Assembly: GCA_037440925.1 (NCBI GenBank)
Contig: JBBITF010000003.1
Location: forward strand, 53,428-117,427
Source of the DNA: JAABUE01 sp037440925
GTDB lineage: Bacteria > Chloroflexota > Anaerolineae > Anaerolineales > Villigracilaceae
Reading direction: 5' to 3'
DNA: 64,000 nucleotides
Positions within the stretch are counted from its first letter, which is position 1, and each line of letters opens with the position of its first letter. Made by a program: the position numbers and the translations under genes. The notes below the pieces were generated by a model. The model had not been told where the DNA came from. It made no database searches and saw only the letters and a program-made list of their open reading frames with translations. Of the stretch, positions 14,715 through 23,215 are shown one piece after another.

Positions 14715-15892
14715 AGTATCTTATTGCCGGTCTTGGATCGGTAGGTCGCCGTCACATGCGAAACTTGCTCGCGTTAGGTGAAAAAGACATCGTCTTGCTG
14801 CGCACGCACAAATCTACCTTGCCCGACGATGAACTGGCGGGCTATCCCGTCGAAACCGACATTCATGTAGCCCTTAAAAATCATAAACCGCAGGCTGTCA
14901 TCGTGGCAAATCCTACTGCTTTACATCTGGATGTTGCTATTCCGGCTGCCGAAGCGGGCTGCGCCATCTTGCTCGAAAAGCCAATTTCGCATTCGACCGA
15001 ACGGTTGGACCAACTCGAAGCCGCCGTAAAGAGAAGCGGAGCAAAGGTACAGGTTGCTTTCCAGTTCCGCTTTCATCCCGGCCTGGTGCGCGCAAAGCAA
15101 CTCATTACGGATGGCGAGATCGGGCGCATCGTCTCGGCGCACGTCCACTTCGGTGAATACCTGCCTGCCTGGCATCCCTGGGAGGATTACCGTCAGGGCT
15201 ACGCTGCCCGCGCCGATCTGGGCGGCGGCGTAGTGCTGACCCAGTGCCACTCGCTCGACTACCTGCCCTGGCTGGTTGGGAAAAAGGTAGAGCAGGTTTG
15301 GGGCTTTGTCGGCAAGGTCAGCGACCTGGAAGTGGACGTGGAAGACATCGCCAAGATCGGCCTGCGCTTCGAGGGCGGCGCGCTGGGAAGTTTGCATCTC
15401 GATTACAACCGCCAGCCGCCGGTGCATACCTTCGATATTGTCGGGACGAAAGGCTCTATCAAGTGGGACTTGGTGGACGGCGTGACGCACATCTACCGCG
15501 CAGTTCTCCCCTCTCCCTCGGGGAGAGGGGCCGCGGGTGAGGGCCTCCCCTCGCCCTCTGAGAGAGGGGCCGGGGGTGAGGGCCTCCCCTCGCCCTCTGG
15601 GAGAGGGGCCGGGGGTGAGGGCCTCCCCTCGCCCTCTGGGAGAGGGGCCGGGGGTGAGGGCCTCCCCTCTCCCCTTGGGAGAGGGGCCGGGGGTGAGGGA
15701 GAATGGCAAGCCTATCCCATGCCGCAGGGCTGGGAGCGCAACGTCATGTTCCTGGAGCAGATGAAGCATTTCGTGGCCGTCGTGCGCGGCGAGGCGCAGC
15801 CCTCTTGTCCGCTCGAAGATGGGATTCGCGTCCAGGAACTGGTGCAGGCCATTCGTGAGTCGGATGCGCGCGGGAGCGTTGTCCACCTGTGA
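14711..15892 (+). CDS. GFO/IDH/MocA-type oxidoreductase carrying an in-frame repeat insertion
   Basis: Cytoplasmic NAD(P)-dependent sugar or polyol dehydrogenase family, 393 residues. The Rossmann motif GLGSVGRRHMRN is at residues 8-19, followed by VIVANPTALHLD and the family marker EKPIS near residue 93. DLGGGVVLTQCHSLDY carries the conserved catalytic-region His. At about residues 266-330 a Pro/Ser/Gly/Arg-rich tract of five 13-residue repeats (type GLPSPSGRGAGGE) interrupts the C-terminal sheet domain. The reading frame stays open and normal sequence resumes at QAYPMPQGWERN. Without the insertion the length would be about 328, normal for the family. GGAG 6 nt before the ATG and the 4-nt overlap with the preceding stop fix the start. 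Confidence 0.88.
   Translation: MKYLIAGLGSVGRRHMRNLLALGEKDIVLLRTHKSTLPDDELAGYPVETDIHVALKNHKPQAVIVANPTALHLDVAIPAAEAGCAILLEKPISHSTERLDQLEAAVKRSGAKVQVAFQFRFHPGLVRAKQLITDGEIGRIVSAHVHFGEYLPAWHPWEDYRQGYAARADLGGGVVLTQCHSLDYLPWLVGKKVEQVWGFVGKVSDLEVDVEDIAKIGLRFEGGALGSLHLDYNRQPPVHTFDIVGTKGSIKWDLVDGVTHIYRAVLPSPSGRGAAGEGLPSPSERGAGGEGLPSPSGRGAGGEGLPSPSGRGAGGEGLPSPLGRGAGGEGEWQAYPMPQGWERNVMFLEQMKHFVAVVRGEAQPSCPLEDGIRVQELVQAIRESDARGSVVHL
15506..15699. repeat. Five tandem 39-bp repeats inside a coding gene
   Basis: The unit contains CTCCCCTC, CCTCTGGGAGAGGGGCC and GGGGGTGAGGG; its core CCCTCTGGGAGAGGG is palindromic. Copies differ at a few positions (TCGG, TGAGA, TTGGGA variants). 39 is divisible by three, so expansion keeps the host frame. 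There are no unique spacers, so this is not a CRISPR array. Confidence 0.9.
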
Positions 15893-15944
15893 GGCGCATC
15901 GTTCACTGGAGAATGGTATAGTTTGCCGCGCAATCTTTTGCTAA

Positions 15945-16034
15945 TGTCACTGCGAGGAACGAAGCAGCCTCCATTTGCGCGGAGATTGCCTGTCCTGGCG
16001 TCAGGCCAGGGATTCGCTATGCTCCGCAATGACA
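15945..16034. mobile_element. MITE-like inverted-repeat element
   Basis: About 90 bp bounded by TGTCACTGCGAGGA (15945) and CTCCGCAATGACA (ending 16034), which are imperfect inverted repeats. It belongs to the TGTCATTGCGAG...CGCAATGACA type of short non-coding repeat found in many environmental genomes. It codes for nothing. It lies between the oxidoreductase and the membrane protein, together with the leader repeat at 16044. Confidence 0.7.
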
Positions 16035-16043
16035 GATACCTTT

Positions 16044-16068
16044 GGTTACGGCTGGAGGCCACACTATG
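16044..16068 (+). repeat. Leader repeat abutting a start codon, copy 1
   Basis: GGTTACGGCTGGAGGCCACA runs into the CTATG at the start of the 16066 gene. The matching copy at 30453-30477 has GGTTGCGGCTGGAAGCCACG followed by CTATG, which there is also the start codon of a large membrane protein. The repeat therefore supplies the immediate 5' flank of two unrelated genes. Confidence 0.55.
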
Positions 16069-18084
16069 GACAAGGTAAAGTCAATCTGGCGCTCCGAACC
16101 TTTCAGGGTGTTTGCGCTGCTGGCGCTGGTTTCGGGGCTGGCTTACCTGCCTTTCGTCGCCGGGTTTGGCTATTTCAACGATGACTGGTATCTGATGTAC
16201 GCGGCCGGGGCCAGGGGCGTTTCGGTCTTTGCGGATATTTTCAGCGTGGACCGCCCCGGACGCGTGTTGGTAATGGTACCGGCCTGGCTGCTGTTTGGGG
16301 GTAACCCGCTGTATTACAACTTGAGCGCCTACCTCTTCCGGCTGGCTGGCGGGCTGGGTTTTTGTTTTCTGCTGCGGCATCTCTGGCCGCGCCAGCGCAC
16401 CGAGACAGCCCTGATGGCATTGTTGTTCGTGGTCTACCCAGGCTTCCTGAACCAACCGAATGCCATTGACTATCAGTCGCATATCGTGGGGCTGGCCGCT
16501 GCCATTTTCTCACTTGCCCTTACGCTAAAAGCAGTGTTGTCCCGCCGAGGTTTTGCAAAGGTCGTCTTTTTTGCCTTGTCCGCCTTGCTGGGCTGGTTTG
16601 CCCTGTGGCAGATGGAATGGTACATCGGCTTCGAGTTCCTGCGCTGGGCGGCAGTCTTCCTGCTGGCAAACCGAGGAGCGGGGACTTTGCGGCGCAGGTT
16701 GACCGCGACGCTGCGCGCCGCCTGGCCGGTCATCGCGGTCCCGGCGCTCTTCCTGCTGTGGCGGATCGCTTTCTTCGAACCGGGACGCGGCGCAACCGAC
16801 CTGGGCCTGCAACTGGACAATGTGATCCAGTCGCCGCTGCGCACCGGCCTGACCTGGCTGGCCTCCCTTTTCAGCGACAGTTTGGATGTGCTGCTGCTGG
16901 CGTGGGGCGCGCCGCTGTCGTCGCTGCTGGCGTGGGTCTGGTCGCGCAACCTGCTGTTGGTCGGGCTGGCGCTGGGCGCGGCGGCGCTCGTGGTGTTCCA
17001 CTATTTCCTGCGGCAGTTCGAGACAACACTCACAGACGAGATGACGGATTGGCGACCCGAAGCGCTCTGGCTGGGCGGGACGAGCGCGCTGGCGGGCTTG
17101 CTGCCGGTCATCCTGGTCAACCGTTCGGTGGATTTTGGTTTCTACTCGCGCTACTCGCTGGTCAGTTCTGCCGGGGCGGTGGTTTTCCTGGTTGCGCTGC
17201 TGTATTTGCTGGAGAGCCTGCCGCTGCGCAAAGCCCTTGCCGGCGGGCTGGTGCTGATTGCCGTTTTCACCCATTACGCCAACAGCCAGAAGGCCGTCCA
17301 GGTGACGCAGGCCACGCGGGAGTTCTGGTGGCAGGTCAGTTGGCGCATCCCGCAACTGGAGAAGAACACCACGCTGGTCGCCCGTTACCCGCAGGTTGCC
17401 ATCGAGGAAGATTACTTCATCTGGGGGCCGGCCAGCCTGATCTACTTCCCGCAGCAGGAGAACCAGAAGTTCATCCAGCCGGGTGTGTTCGCGGCCCTGC
17501 TAAATCAGGATACGCTGACGAAAACGCTTCTTCAGGAGGGCCAGGAGTTCGACAATCGCCGCACCATCCGCACTTACAAGAACTATCGCAATCTGCTGGT
17601 CCTGACCCAGCCGGGCGCGGATTCGTGTGTGCAGGTGATAGACGGCGCGCAGCCGGCCTATTCGCGCGACGAGGACGCCTCCATCCGCGTCATCGGGCCT
17701 TTTTCCGAGATAGAGCATATCCTGGTCAACCTGCCTGCCAACCCGCCCCCGGCGCTTGTGTTCGGCCCCGAACCCGAACATGGCTGGTGCTACTACTACC
17801 AGAAGGCGTCGTTGGCAAAGCAGCGTGGGGAGTGGGGGGAAATCGTCCAACTCGGCGAGCAGGCCCAGGGTCAGGGATTGGAAGCGGGCGATCTGGTCGA
17901 GTGGATGCCCTTCCTGGAGGCGTATGCGCACGAAGGGCAAGCGTCCCGCCTGGAGGCGTTGTCCCCGCTCATCGCGGCGGATGTATACGCCGCCCGGCAA
18001 GCCTGCCAGGTGCTTGGCCGTATGCAGGGGCTTGCGCCGCCGGTGATGGATGTCATCCAAGCCGGGTATTGTGTTGAACGGTAG
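16066..18084 (+). CDS. Large multi-pass membrane protein, GT-C-like
   Basis: 672 residues with about ten hydrophobic helices in the first 400 residues and a soluble C-terminal part (about 430-672). The first loop has GYFNDDWYLMYAA (about residues 37-49), an acidic pair in the position where GT-C glycosyltransferases keep their catalytic or metal Asp. That suggests use of a lipid-linked sugar donor on the outer face, but no family was identified with certainty. GC content is higher than in the flanking MITE. The ATG at 16066 follows the leader repeat, and no clear ribosome site is visible. An in-frame start at 16042 would lie within the repeat. Confidence 0.7.
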   Translation: MDKVKSIWRSEPFRVFALLALVSGLAYLPFVAGFGYFNDDWYLMYAAGARGVSVFADIFSVDRPGRVLVMVPAWLLFGGNPLYYNLSAYLFRLAGGLGFCFLLRHLWPRQRTETALMALLFVVYPGFLNQPNAIDYQSHIVGLAAAIFSLALTLKAVLSRRGFAKVVFFALSALLGWFALWQMEWYIGFEFLRWAAVFLLANRGAGTLRRRLTATLRAAWPVIAVPALFLLWRIAFFEPGRGATDLGLQLDNVIQSPLRTGLTWLASLFSDSLDVLLLAWGAPLSSLLAWVWSRNLLLVGLALGAAALVVFHYFLRQFETTLTDEMTDWRPEALWLGGTSALAGLLPVILVNRSVDFGFYSRYSLVSSAGAVVFLVALLYLLESLPLRKALAGGLVLIAVFTHYANSQKAVQVTQATREFWWQVSWRIPQLEKNTTLVARYPQVAIEEDYFIWGPASLIYFPQQENQKFIQPGVFAALLNQDTLTKTLLQEGQEFDNRRTIRTYKNYRNLLVLTQPGADSCVQVIDGAQPAYSRDEDASIRVIGPFSEIEHILVNLPANPPPALVFGPEPEHGWCYYYQKASLAKQRGEWGEIVQLGEQAQGQGLEAGDLVEWMPFLEAYAHEGQASRLEALSPLIAADVYAARQACQVLGRMQGLAPPVMDVIQAGYCVER

Positions 18085-18135
18085 AACAAGAAATTGATCT
18101 TGGGGAGAGCAGGTTAGCCTCTCCCATTACACAAT

Positions 18136-18531
18136 TCAAGCAATTCTTTTTTGAATTTCCATCAACCAACGACGTAATAATGTAGCGTGATTTGAGAGGC
18201 GCGAATACAACTGAACAGCAAATTGTTCTTGGTATGTGTGTACGGTTAAGTTGCGATCGTTGGCAATCCCCATCATTTTTTCGGCGGTCTCTTCATCGAA
18301 CATGCCTGCCTTGAAGCAGCCACGAATCACTCCTTTCGGGGACGCGCTTTCCAGTAGTTCGTGCTTGGCCAGGTAAGCCTGTGCGGTTTTCCATACAGTC
18401 TCAAACGTATATTCGAATCGCTGAATAGCCGCGTCGCGTTCAACGTCTGAAGGATTGGGAAGATTAACGAGTTTTTCGAGCGTTAGCAATGCCTTGAGCG
18501 CAAATCCTAGAAGTTCTTCTACTCTGTCCAT
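18136..18531 (-). CDS. hepT: HepT-type HEPN toxin (HI0074-like)
   Basis: 131-residue all-helical HEPN protein of the nucleotidyltransferase-substrate-binding (HI0074) type. It carries the R-x4-H-x-Y motif as RNLTVHTY near residue 93, the active site of HepT ribonuclease toxins and, in studied pairs, the region whose Tyr is AMPylated by the partner. The start at 18531 overlaps the end of the MNT gene by 13 bp, so the order is antitoxin then toxin with coupled translation. The gene is intact. A role as a type VII toxin-antitoxin module or as a phage-defence element follows from the family. Confidence 0.88.
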   Translation of the reverse strand: MDRVEELLGFALKALLTLEKLVNLPNPSDVERDAAIQRFEYTFETVWKTAQAYLAKHELLESASPKGVIRGCFKAGMFDEETAEKMMGIANDRNLTVHTYQEQFAVQLYSRLSNHATLLRRWLMEIQKRIA

Positions 18532-18824
18532 AGAACACCTTCCTCTATAACCTTTTGATAAAATTTTTCATCCACTTCCCCCAAATCAACCACATCCACA
18601 GTCCGTATGACATCGCTTTCTTCGAGCGCATCCCGAAGATTGAAAAAGAGGGACGGCGGTAATGGTTGCAAAGGCAGGATAGCGACATCAATGTCGGAAT
18701 AGAGATGAGCCTTCCCAGTCGCCTGTGACCCGAACAGATATACTTTGGCGCGATACCCCTTCAGGGTTTCCAGGGTAATTTTCCGCGTCAGTGTGAGGTC
18801 CTTGAGGAGAACCCGACTTTTCAT
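18519..18824 (-). CDS. mntA: MntA-type minimal nucleotidyltransferase antitoxin
   Basis: 101 residues. The polymerase-beta-like active site reads GSQATGKAHLYSDID, an exact GS-x10-D-x-D, followed by a third acidic region VVDLGEVD. In characterised HEPN-MNT pairs this enzyme inactivates the toxin by adding AMP to the HEPN Tyr. The upstream 150 bp are AT-rich compared with the neighbours, which fits acquisition as a small cassette. The divergent sat-apsK gene begins at 19000. Confidence 0.88.
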   Translation of the reverse strand: MKSRVLLKDLTLTRKITLETLKGYRAKVYLFGSQATGKAHLYSDIDVAILPLQPLPPSLFFNLRDALEESDVIRTVDVVDLGEVDEKFYQKVIEEGVLWTE

Positions 18825-18914
18825 AAGTCAATTATACCGGGGAAATGACCGGCATTATGGAAAATCAGATGGGAAACGGGGAAAAATCCAAAATTCATCT
18901 GCTGAATTTTGATG

Positions 18915-18920
18915 TATAAT
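18915..18920 (+). promoter_or_regulatory. -10 box upstream of the sulfate-activation gene
   Basis: A perfect TATAAT, 80 bp before the start at 19000. No good -35 box is present (best TTCATC, 15 bp away). The 18825-18999 gap is AT-rich and otherwise empty. Confidence 0.35.
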
Positions 18921-18999
18921 TCCTTCTCGTGCTTGTAAAAGTACCAGACAATGTTTGCCTGCCAATTCGACATGGCAAATCTTTTCATGGAGTAGATGA

Positions 19000-20718
19000 A
19001 TGACAAAAGCAAATTTGATCTCGCCTTACGGCGGTAAATTGGTGGATCTGATGGTGACCGGGAAGGAACGCGAAGAATTGATTGCGCGCCTGCCCTCCCT
19101 GCCGTCCATCAAAATCAACCAGCGCGCGGTGCATGACCTGGAACTGCTGGCTACTGGCGGTTTCTCGCCGCTCGACCGTTTCATGGACAAGTCTACCTAT
19201 GAGCGCGTCCTTCACGAGATGCGCATGGACGGCGGCACGCTCTGGCCGCTGCCCATCACCCTCACAGCCAACCCAGACGAATTGCCACAGGTGGGCAGTG
19301 AGATCGTGCTGCGCAACGCGCTGAATGAACCGCTGGCGATCATGAAACTGGAAGAGGTCTTTTCCTGGAACCTGGAGAAGGAAGCGCGCCTGGCCTATGG
19401 CACCACAGACGCCCGCCACCCAATGGTCTCGGAGATGGGGCGCTGGGGCAAAGTCTGTATTTCTGGCGAGTTGAAAGTCATCAACCTGCCGAAATATTAC
19501 GATTTTGTGGAACTGCGCCGCACGCCGGCCGAGGTGCGGGAGATGTTGCAGGCCATGGGACACGACAATGTGGTTGCTTTCCAAACACGCAATCCGCTGC
19601 ACCGCATTCACGAGGAATTGACCAAGCGCGCCGCCGAGGCAGTGGGCGGCAGTTTACTCATCCATCCGGTGGTCGGCATGACCAAGCCCGGCGACGTGGA
19701 TCACTACACCCGTGTCCGCATCTACAAGGCGCTGGTCGAAAAATATTATGACAAGAAAAAGACGGCTCTCAGCCTGCTGCCGTTGGCCATGCGCATGGCC
19801 GGACCAAAGGAAGCCTTGCTGCACGCCATCATCCGTCGCAACCATGGCGCCAATCATTTTATTGTTGGGCGCGACCACGCCGGCCCCGGCAATGATAGCA
19901 CCGGCAAGCCTTTCTATGGCCCATACGATGCCCAGGAAATGCTCAAACAGCACGAAGAAGAACTGGGCGTCAAAATGGTGCCTTTCGAGATGCTGGTCTA
20001 TCTGCCAGACGAAGATCGCTACGTAGAAGTCAAGGACGTGCCGCCAGGCGCAAAGACGCTCAATATTTCCGGCACTCAGGTGCGCGATGATTACCTGGCA
20101 AAAGGCAAGTTGCTGCCTGAATGGTTCACCCGCCCTGAGACGGCCGAAATCTTGCGCCAATCGTACCCGCCGCGCCACGAGCAGGGTTTTTGCTTGTGGT
20201 TCACCGGCCTGAGCGGCTCGGGCAAATCGGCTACCACACAAGTTCTCTCGGAACTGCTGCTGGAGCGCGGAAAGACCATCACCGTTCTGGATGGCGACGT
20301 GGTGCGCACGCATCTTTCCAAGGGCCTGGGCTTCAGCAAGGAAGACCGCGACACCAACATCCTGCGCATTGGCTTTGTGGCCGGGGAACTCGTCCGTCAT
20401 GGCGGCGTGGTCATCTGTGCAGCCATCAGTCCGTATCGCGCGGCGCGCAACGAAGCCCGCAAGATGGTCGGTGAGAATTTCATCATGGTCTACATGGACA
20501 CACCCGTCGAGGTTTGCGAACAGCGCGACGTCAAAGGATTGTATGCCAAAGCCCGCCAGGCCATGCAGGCTGGCAAGCCGATGGGCTTTACCGGTGTGGA
20601 TGATCCCTACGAGCCGCCCATTGATCCAGAAATCACCCTGCAAGGAGTGGGCGTCACGCCCGAAGAAAACGCGCGGCGGATCATTGCCTATTTAGAGAAA
20701 CAGGGCTACCTCGAGTAG
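19000..20718 (+). CDS. sat-cysC: Bifunctional sulfate adenylyltransferase / APS kinase
   Basis: Makes PAPS from sulfate in two steps, both with ATP, in the cytoplasm. 572 residues. The N-terminal sulfurylase (about 1-385) has the PUA-like start, QTRNPLHRIHEE near residue 190 (the ATP/sulfate motif), and GRDHAGPG near residue 288. The C-terminal APS kinase (about 395-572) has Walker A GLSGSGKSA near residue 405, the DGD motif and ISPYRAAR. Both active sites look intact, in contrast to fungal enzymes with a dead kinase domain. PAPS made here can feed the sulfotransferase at 25585. GGAG upstream supports the ATG. Confidence 0.95.
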   Translation: MTKANLISPYGGKLVDLMVTGKEREELIARLPSLPSIKINQRAVHDLELLATGGFSPLDRFMDKSTYERVLHEMRMDGGTLWPLPITLTANPDELPQVGSEIVLRNALNEPLAIMKLEEVFSWNLEKEARLAYGTTDARHPMVSEMGRWGKVCISGELKVINLPKYYDFVELRRTPAEVREMLQAMGHDNVVAFQTRNPLHRIHEELTKRAAEAVGGSLLIHPVVGMTKPGDVDHYTRVRIYKALVEKYYDKKKTALSLLPLAMRMAGPKEALLHAIIRRNHGANHFIVGRDHAGPGNDSTGKPFYGPYDAQEMLKQHEEELGVKMVPFEMLVYLPDEDRYVEVKDVPPGAKTLNISGTQVRDDYLAKGKLLPEWFTRPETAEILRQSYPPRHEQGFCLWFTGLSGSGKSATTQVLSELLLERGKTITVLDGDVVRTHLSKGLGFSKEDRDTNILRIGFVAGELVRHGGVVICAAISPYRAARNEARKMVGENFIMVYMDTPVEVCEQRDVKGLYAKARQAMQAGKPMGFTGVDDPYEPPIDPEITLQGVGVTPEENARRIIAYLEKQGYLE

Positions 20719-20743
20719 CGCGTGAGTACAGCGCGTACGCATA

Positions 20744-20776
20744 TACCTGTGTACTTGTGTACCTGTACTGTGTACG
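20744..20776. repeat. Short GTGTACCTGTGTAC-type repeat spacer, copy 1
   Basis: TACCTGTGTACTTGTGTACC followed by TGTACTGTGTACG fills the gap between sat-cysC and the next gene. The same words recur at 25493-25560 and 26461-26485 and, inverted, inside the gene at 26534. Confidence 0.75.
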
Positions 20777-20782
20777 TATTCC

Positions 20783-22372
20783 ATGAACCCCCGCCATTTC
20801 CTGTTTGTCTTCACCATCGCCCTGCTTGGACTTGCTGGCGGCTGGCTATTGGCCTACAGCACGCCCAATGGACTGGGGCTGAATGACGATTCGATTGCCT
20901 ACATCGCCGGAGCGCGCAGCATTCTGGATGGGAAAGGCTATCGTGAGGCCTGGCTGGTTAGCAACGGCCCGGTAACGCATTTCCCGCCAGGCTATCCATT
21001 TGCCCTGGCATTGTTGGGTTGGACGACCAGCCTGGACCCGCTCTACGGCGCACGTATCCTAAATGGATTGTTGTTTGGCGCAAACATATTCTTGACCGGC
21101 TGGTTGGGTTGGCGTATGAGCGCTTCTCGTTGGGCGGGCCTATTTACCGCTACGGTGGCGTTGCTTTCCAGTTCATTGCTCTCCATTCATGCGCGCGCCA
21201 TGAGCGAACCGCTGTATATCTTCTTGACGCTTTTGGCTTTCCTGGTTCTGGACGAATACTTTACCCGTTCACCAGCGGCGCAATTGCGAGCGAGTCGAGT
21301 GGCGGGCGTCCCCCTTCTCCTGATTGCGCTGGGTTGTCTCCTCGGCTGGGCTTACCTGGCGCGTTATGCGGCCTTGTCTCTGCTGGCGACCGTGACTGCT
21401 GCCTTGTTCGTGCTGCACGCTGACTGGCGCAAACGCTGGCACAGCGCCGCCATGATGCTCGCTGCTGCGCTGCCCTGGGTGCTGGCCTGGTCCATTCGCA
21501 ATCGCGTCGTGGGCGACAGCCTGACCAACCGCGTGCTAGGCTGGCATCCCATCAGTTTAGAAAACTGGGAACTGGGCGTGCAAACGATGGCTGAGTTCCT
21601 CGTTCCATTCAACTTGTTGCGCAATTGGCTGCTGACATGGCCCGGCTTCTTCGAGGTCATCTTACTTGCGTTGGGATTGATCTTGCTCATCTGGGTTTTG
21701 TCTATAGGCTGGCCACGTTTTTGGCGCCCCGCTCAGGCTGATGTGCCGCCAGTCTTGCCTTTCATGAGCGGCCTTTACATCGTTGTCTATCTTGTTGCCC
21801 TCGTGACCACCATGACTCTGTTCGATCCTGCCACGCGCTTTCAGGAACGCATCCTCTCGCCTGTTTATATCCCGATCATCCTGCTTGCGGCCAACTTGGG
21901 CGTTTGGTTAATATCCCCCAAAGGAGAATGGAGGCAAAAACACAATACCGCATACAAAGCATTGGCTGTTGGAGCGATCCTGCTGGCGCTGGGAACATTG
22001 ACGATGTTTGGCTACAGCCAGGAGCGTTTTGTCCGAGGCTTGCGTACAGGCGGCGGCATCTTTGCAGGCGAAAAATGGTTTACTTCTGAAGTCTTTGCCC
22101 GTCTCAAGCAACTTCCGCCCGAAACGCTCATTCTCACCAACGAGCCGGGCGCCGTTTATCTCTACACCGGCCGTCCAGCCGGCGTCCTTCCACGCGAAGA
22201 ACCGGGTATCTCGGAGATCAAGCCATACGTGCTAGAGGGTAAAATTGTGCTAGTCCTCTTCCGCGTCAACAAGGCGGAATCCACCATTCTGGATTATTAC
22301 TATGAATTGGGGCGCGGCTTGTACCTGACCGACTTGGGCAACACCTGGATTTTTTCAGCCTTTCCAAAATAG
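20783..22372 (+). CDS. GT-C family membrane glycosyltransferase-like protein
   Basis: 529 residues, about eleven TM helices. The first extracytoplasmic loop has GLGLNDDSIAYIAGARSI (residues about 32-49) and later THFPPGYPFALALLG, the pattern of ArnT/PMT-like GT-C enzymes that move sugars from polyprenyl carriers. The C-terminal 120 residues are soluble. It sits between PAPS synthesis and the nonulosonate genes, so it probably acts on the same surface glycan. Donor and acceptor are unknown. The start at 20783 directly follows the repeat spacer and lacks an obvious ribosome site. Confidence 0.75.
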   Translation: MNPRHFLFVFTIALLGLAGGWLLAYSTPNGLGLNDDSIAYIAGARSILDGKGYREAWLVSNGPVTHFPPGYPFALALLGWTTSLDPLYGARILNGLLFGANIFLTGWLGWRMSASRWAGLFTATVALLSSSLLSIHARAMSEPLYIFLTLLAFLVLDEYFTRSPAAQLRASRVAGVPLLLIALGCLLGWAYLARYAALSLLATVTAALFVLHADWRKRWHSAAMMLAAALPWVLAWSIRNRVVGDSLTNRVLGWHPISLENWELGVQTMAEFLVPFNLLRNWLLTWPGFFEVILLALGLILLIWVLSIGWPRFWRPAQADVPPVLPFMSGLYIVVYLVALVTTMTLFDPATRFQERILSPVYIPIILLAANLGVWLISPKGEWRQKHNTAYKALAVGAILLALGTLTMFGYSQERFVRGLRTGGGIFAGEKWFTSEVFARLKQLPPETLILTNEPGAVYLYTGRPAGVLPREEPGISEIKPYVLEGKIVLVLFRVNKAESTILDYYYELGRGLYLTDLGNTWIFSAFPK

Positions 22373-22380
22373 GAGTAAGC

Positions 22381-23205
22381 ATGATACAAGACAAATTCAA
22401 CCTCAACGGCCGTGTTGGCATCGTCACCGGCGGAGCCGGGCAATTGGGCGTGGAATTTTGCCGCACGCTGGCCGAGGCCGGCGCCGCTGTGGTAATAGCC
22501 GATTTGAATGTGGACGCTGCCGAAAGGACGGCTCAAACCTTGAGGGACTCCGGCTACCGGGCGGCTGCCTACGCCCTGGATGTGACGCGCATCGAATCGA
22601 CCCGCGGCCTGGTCGCCGAGACCCTGAGCCGCTTCGGCCGCCTCGACATCCTGGTCAACAGCGCGGCGCTCGATCCCAAGTTCGACCCAGAAGCGGCCGC
22701 CAGAGGCATCACTCCAGGTGCTTTTGAAGACTACCCGCTCGAACAGTGGAACGCTGCTCTCAACGTCAACCTGACCGGCCTCTTCCTGGTCACCCAGGCC
22801 TGTGTAAAGCCGATGATCGAGCAGGGCAAAAAAGGCAGCATCATCAACATTTGCTCGACGTATGGCTTGAACGGCCCCGACCAGCGCATTTACGTCAAGG
22901 AGGGGAAGCGCGTGGCTTTCAAGCCGGTCTATTACACCACCACCAAGGCGGGCGTGCTGGGATTCACCAAATACCTGGCCGCCTATTATGCAGGCACCGA
23001 AATCCGCGTCAATGCGCTCACGCCCGGCGGCGTATTCAACAACCACGAAGAGTACTTTGTCAAAAACTATTCTGCCAAGGCCATCATGGGGCGTATGGCA
23101 AAGAAAGACGAAATGAACGGCGCCTTGCTGTTCCTGGCCTCAGATGCTTCCTCCTACATGACAGGCAGCAATGTCGTTGTAGATGGAGGCTGGACAGCCT
23201 GGTAA
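22381..23205 (+). CDS. Short-chain dehydrogenase/reductase
   Basis: 274 residues, classical SDR. The nucleotide motif TGGAGQLG is at about residues 17-24 (TGxxxGxG), followed by VNSAAL (NSAG-type) near residue 98. The catalytic Ser region is IINICSTYG and the catalytic YxxxK is YTTTK near residue 183. The C-terminal GSNVVVDGGWTAW is typical. It lies 8 bp after the GT-C gene and 10 bp before the CMP-sugar synthetase, so it is in the same operon. A sugar-modifying oxidation or reduction during nonulosonate or glycan synthesis is likely but inferred only from context. Confidence 0.88.
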   Translation: MIQDKFNLNGRVGIVTGGAGQLGVEFCRTLAEAGAAVVIADLNVDAAERTAQTLRDSGYRAAAYALDVTRIESTRGLVAETLSRFGRLDILVNSAALDPKFDPEAAARGITPGAFEDYPLEQWNAALNVNLTGLFLVTQACVKPMIEQGKKGSIINICSTYGLNGPDQRIYVKEGKRVAFKPVYYTTTKAGVLGFTKYLAAYYAGTEIRVNALTPGGVFNNHEEYFVKNYSAKAIMGRMAKKDEMNGALLFLASDASSYMTGSNVVVDGGWTAW

Positions 23206-23215
23206 ATGATAACTG

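Noticed and set aside
15506..15699. Possible CRISPR array
   Set aside because: Units are contiguous with no unique spacers, and the tract is translated in frame; no cas genes are nearby.
16605..18077. 490-codon second frame in the membrane protein gene
   Set aside because: Gly/Arg/Ala-rich shadow; the main frame has helices and the FNDDW motif.
18821..19012. 63-codon frame upstream of the MNT gene
   Set aside because: Runs through an AT-rich intergenic region with no ribosome site or family; likely chance.
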